Source of the DNA: Streptococcus infantis ATCC 700779
Lineage (GTDB): Bacteria > Bacillota > Bacilli > Lactobacillales > Streptococcaceae
Length of the DNA stretch: 64,000 nucleotides
Assembly: GCF_000187465.1 (NCBI RefSeq)
Contig: NZ_GL732439.1
Coordinates: forward strand, 917,703-981,702
Reading direction: 5' to 3'
In this document: in pieces, positions 61,531 through 64,000 of the stretch
Numbering within the stretch: the stretch's first letter is position 1
Layout: the number at the start of each line of letters is the position of its first letter
Position numbers and translations under genes: made by a program
Notes under the pieces: generated by a model
What the model saw: only the letters and a program-made list of their open reading frames with translations
Told to the model about the DNA's origin: nothing
Database searches by the model: none

Positions 61531-62631
61531 TTATTTTTCTCCCACTTCTTGTACTTCTTTATGTTTTTCATAAAGTCGGAGTAGGAATTTGGAAATTTCT
61601 TTGAGAATTGAGTAGGTAGGAACGGCAACGATCATACCTACGACACCATAGATATTACTTGACAACAATAATAGCACGAGAATTGTAATCGGATGAACTT
61701 TCATGACTCCACCAACAATACGAGGGTATAGGATATTCCCGTCTACTTGTTGGATAATCAGCATATAGATAACTGCTATAATCATCTTTTGAGGATCCGT
61801 AAACAGATTTGAAATAATCATCGGAATTAGTCCAATACTCGGTCCAACATAAGGAATCAAATTTGCTAAACCTGAGAAAATAGCAAAAACTAAAGCATAT
61901 TTTAAGCCAATCACACTATAACCGATAAAAGCCAAACACCCGATAATAAATGCATCGATTGATACTCCACTTATGTAACGGGAAATGGTCTCATTCAAGT
62001 TTGTTATTAAACCAGATATATTGAGTTTGTCTCGCTTTAAAATAGTTCTTTCTAGCATCGGTAAGAATTTATGACCATCTAAAAGGAAATAAATCAAGAA
62101 AACCGGTGTCATAATGATAATTAAAACAGTGCTTACCAAAGCTGAAAGGACACTTCCCACACTATTTGTCACACTATTTAAGATATTTTGTAAAATATCG
62201 ACATAAGAAAGATTTAATTGTTGGATTGTTTGTTGAATATCTAGCTCTTGGAAAGTAGGATATTTCGATAATTCTATCACTAAATCTTGGATTCGAGAAT
62301 AGATATCTTGGCTAGAATTAATCAAGCTACTCAACTGATTAATTAAAATCGGCAAGAGATAGACGACAGCTATCACTATGGTTCCAAAGAGAACACAAAG
62401 TGTTAACAAAATACCAATGATTCGATTAATGCGACATTCCTTCTCTAAAAAAATGACAATTGGGTTTGTTAAGTAGTAGAGAAATCCACCTAATAAGAAG
62501 GGAATCATGATTGTATTTACGACACTTACAAACGGTGTAATAATAGCACCCATTTCTCGCCATAAGTAGAAAATAAGGGTTATTAATAATATCTCAGTGG
62601 TCCAGAAGAATAATTTATTTCTCCGAAACAT
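61531..62631 (-). CDS. AI-2E family transporter (2)
   Basis: A 366-aa polytopic membrane protein of the AI-2E/PerM family: GLANLIPYVGPSIGLIPMII near 240 and YPRIVGGVMKVHPITILVLLLL near 310 are family landmarks. An external segment (about 80-150) is rich in Ser, Gln and Ile. Paralogue of 36427-37590. It is divergent from dacA with 105 bp between. Confidence 0.88.
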   Translation of the reverse strand: MFRRNKLFFWTTEILLITLIFYLWREMGAIITPFVSVVNTIMIPFLLGGFLYYLTNPIVIFLEKECRINRIIGILLTLCVLFGTIVIAVVYLLPILINQLSSLINSSQDIYSRIQDLVIELSKYPTFQELDIQQTIQQLNLSYVDILQNILNSVTNSVGSVLSALVSTVLIIIMTPVFLIYFLLDGHKFLPMLERTILKRDKLNISGLITNLNETISRYISGVSIDAFIIGCLAFIGYSVIGLKYALVFAIFSGLANLIPYVGPSIGLIPMIISNLFTDPQKMIIAVIYMLIIQQVDGNILYPRIVGGVMKVHPITILVLLLLSSNIYGVVGMIVAVPTYSILKEISKFLLRLYEKHKEVQEVGEK

Positions 62632-62721
62632 ATGCCACCTCCTCTTTTTCCTATTTTACCATATTTCCAAAAAGATTGATAACCTACATTATAAAAACAA
62701 GAATATTTTTTGTCTTTATGA

Positions 62722-62727
62722 TAGAAT
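62722..62727 (+). promoter_or_regulatory. dacA -10 element (near-leaderless transcript)
   Basis: TAGAAT with extended TGA. The ATG begins 10 nt after the hexamer, leaving a 5' UTR of only about 1-4 nt and no Shine-Dalgarno sequence. Confidence 0.6.
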
Positions 62728-62736
62728 AAAGTTACT

Positions 62737-63978
62737 ATGAAGAAATTATTTTTAACATTAATCACGCTTATTTCATTTGGTTCTGCTACTACTGTTTTTG
62801 CTCAGGATTTTGATGTCGCAGCAAAACACGCCATCGCTGTTGAGGCTAACAGTGGTAAGATTTTGTATGAAAAAGATGCGACCCAACCGGTTGAAATTGC
62901 CTCTATCAGTAAACTACTTACTGTTTACCTAGTATATGAAGCTCTAGAGCAAGGCAAAATCACCCTTTCTACCCCAGTGGAAATTTCAGATTACCCCTAC
63001 CAGCTCACAACCAACTCCGAAGCAAGTAACGTTCCTATGGAAGCTCGTAACTACACTGTTGAAGAGTTGCTAGAAGCAACATTGGTATCTAGTGCCAATA
63101 GTGCAGCTATCGCGTTGGCAGAAAAGGTTGCTGGATCAGAAAAAGACTTTGTTGATATGATGAAGGCTAAACTTCTTGAATGGGGAATTCAAGATGCTAC
63201 CCTCGTCAATACAACTGGTCTAAATAATGAAACTCTCGGGAATAATATCTATCCTGGGTCTAAGAAAGATGACGAAAATAAGATGAGCGCCTATGATGTT
63301 GCAGTTGTCGCTCGTAATCTTATCCTAAAATATCCTCAGGTTTTAGAAATCACGAAGAAACCTTCTTCCACTTTTGCAGGAATGACTATTCACTCTACAA
63401 ACTCAATGTTAGATGGTATGCCTGCTTACCGTGGTGGTATTGATGGTCTTAAGACTGGAAATACTGATAAGGCAGGAGCTTCCTTTGTTGGTACGACTGT
63501 TGAAAAAGGAATGCGTATTATTACAGTTGTCCTTAACGCTGACAACCAAGATACCAATCCATACGCTCGTTTCACAGCAACTTCAGCTCTTCTGGACTAT
63601 ATCTCATCTAATTTTGCTCTCCAAACAATCGTTAAGCAGGGGGAAAGCTACCAAGATAGCAAATCTCCAGTTTATGACGGGAAGCAAGATACGGTTACAG
63701 CAGTCGCTAAAGAAGATATAAAAATTGTTCAACGTCTTGGTAGTCGAGCGGAATCAACTGTTACATACACACCTGATGCTACTGAGCATGTTGCTCCTCT
63801 AGAAGCAGGTACGGTCGTTGGACATCTGACCTATGAGGACAAGGACTTAGTCGGTCAAGGTTATATCACCACTGATAAACCCACCTTTGAAATGGTCGCT
63901 GAAAAGAATGTTGAAAAAGCCTTCTTCTTAAAAGTTTGGTGGAATCGTTTTGTTCGATTTGTAAATGAAAAATTATAA
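62737..63978 (+). CDS. dacA: D-alanyl-D-alanine carboxypeptidase (PBP3)
   Basis: Low-molecular-weight penicillin-binding protein that trims pentapeptides and positions septation. It is 413 aa. The signal peptide ends about VFAQ23. Active-site motifs are Ser56-I-S-Lys59, S119-A-N121 and KTG in GLKTGNTD. A C-terminal beta domain (about 290-390) precedes an amphipathic membrane anchor, FLKVWWNRFVRFVNEKL. Complete, ending 22 nt before the window edge. Confidence 0.97.
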   Translation: MKKLFLTLITLISFGSATTVFAQDFDVAAKHAIAVEANSGKILYEKDATQPVEIASISKLLTVYLVYEALEQGKITLSTPVEISDYPYQLTTNSEASNVPMEARNYTVEELLEATLVSSANSAAIALAEKVAGSEKDFVDMMKAKLLEWGIQDATLVNTTGLNNETLGNNIYPGSKKDDENKMSAYDVAVVARNLILKYPQVLEITKKPSSTFAGMTIHSTNSMLDGMPAYRGGIDGLKTGNTDKAGASFVGTTVEKGMRIITVVLNADNQDTNPYARFTATSALLDYISSNFALQTIVKQGESYQDSKSPVYDGKQDTVTAVAKEDIKIVQRLGSRAESTVTYTPDATEHVAPLEAGTVVGHLTYEDKDLVGQGYITTDKPTFEMVAEKNVEKAFFLKVWWNRFVRFVNEKL

Positions 63979-64000
63979 AAAAATCGCGAGAAATCGCGAT
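63978..64000 (+). terminator. dacA terminator (cut by window edge)
   Basis: ATCGCGA and TCGCGAT arms with a GAAA loop right after the stop; any T run lies beyond the window. Confidence 0.7.

Overview
This 64 kb window is ordinary chromosome of a low-GC Firmicute, almost certainly a mitis-group Streptococcus (pneumoniae, mitis, oralis or a close relative). The evidence is pneumococcus-like protein sequences (TopA, DprA, GyrA, SrtA, SpxR, Pde2, AtpA), an atp operon that starts with the c subunit, octamers for the competence sigma factor ComX ahead of dprA and comEA, and a BOX element. I see no prophage, transposase, CRISPR array or rRNA. Species cannot be fixed from this sequence alone.

Layout. 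1-7.1 kb: leuA (running off the left edge) behind a leucine leader-peptide attenuator and a CodY-like box, then mmcQ/yjbR, cutC, ybaN, topA, dprA and dapA. 7.1-12 kb: a structured repeat, asd, srtA and gyrA, with ldh divergent. 13-20.6 kb: an extracellular redox pair (TlpA-like lipoprotein and CcdA), map-spxR-GNAT-murZ, and the L21-Prp-L27 ribosomal cluster behind a long leader. 20.7-25.5 kb: plus-strand oxidoreductase, DEAD-box helicase, HD phosphohydrolase and HAD phosphatase. 25.6-30 kb: the accessory segment, an unassigned minus-strand operon of four tandem paralogous lipoproteins and two membrane proteins, with three conserved 13-codon micro-ORFs in its spacers. 30-38.8 kb: tRNA-Arg, rplS, paired crcB, chorismate mutase, flavodoxin, pde2, rpmE2, HU, DegV, TPR protein, AI-2E permease and a lactonase. 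38.8-45.3 kb: the full F1Fo ATP synthase operon, interrupted by a BOX element. 45.5-50.1 kb: CHY zinc protein, U32 tRNA-modification protein, comEC and comEA. 50.1-64 kb: GNAT, ald, phoH, yozE, cvfB, frr, pyrH, trmFO, rsmI, yabA, holB, tmk, tuf, a second AI-2E permease and dacA.

Themes. Aspartate-family and branched-chain amino acid genes (leuA, asd, dapA) carry nutritional control signals. The DNA-uptake and processing genes dprA and comEA-comEC each have a ComX box. Two plus-strand genes (an HD phosphohydrolase and dacA) appear to be transcribed from, or within about 3 nt of, their start codons. The most novel material is the lipoprotein array with its repeated micro-ORFs. The leuA attenuator, the inverted repeat inside the HU promoter, the paired structured repeats that abut stop codons, and a tRNA placed directly behind a terminator are the other signals worth checking.
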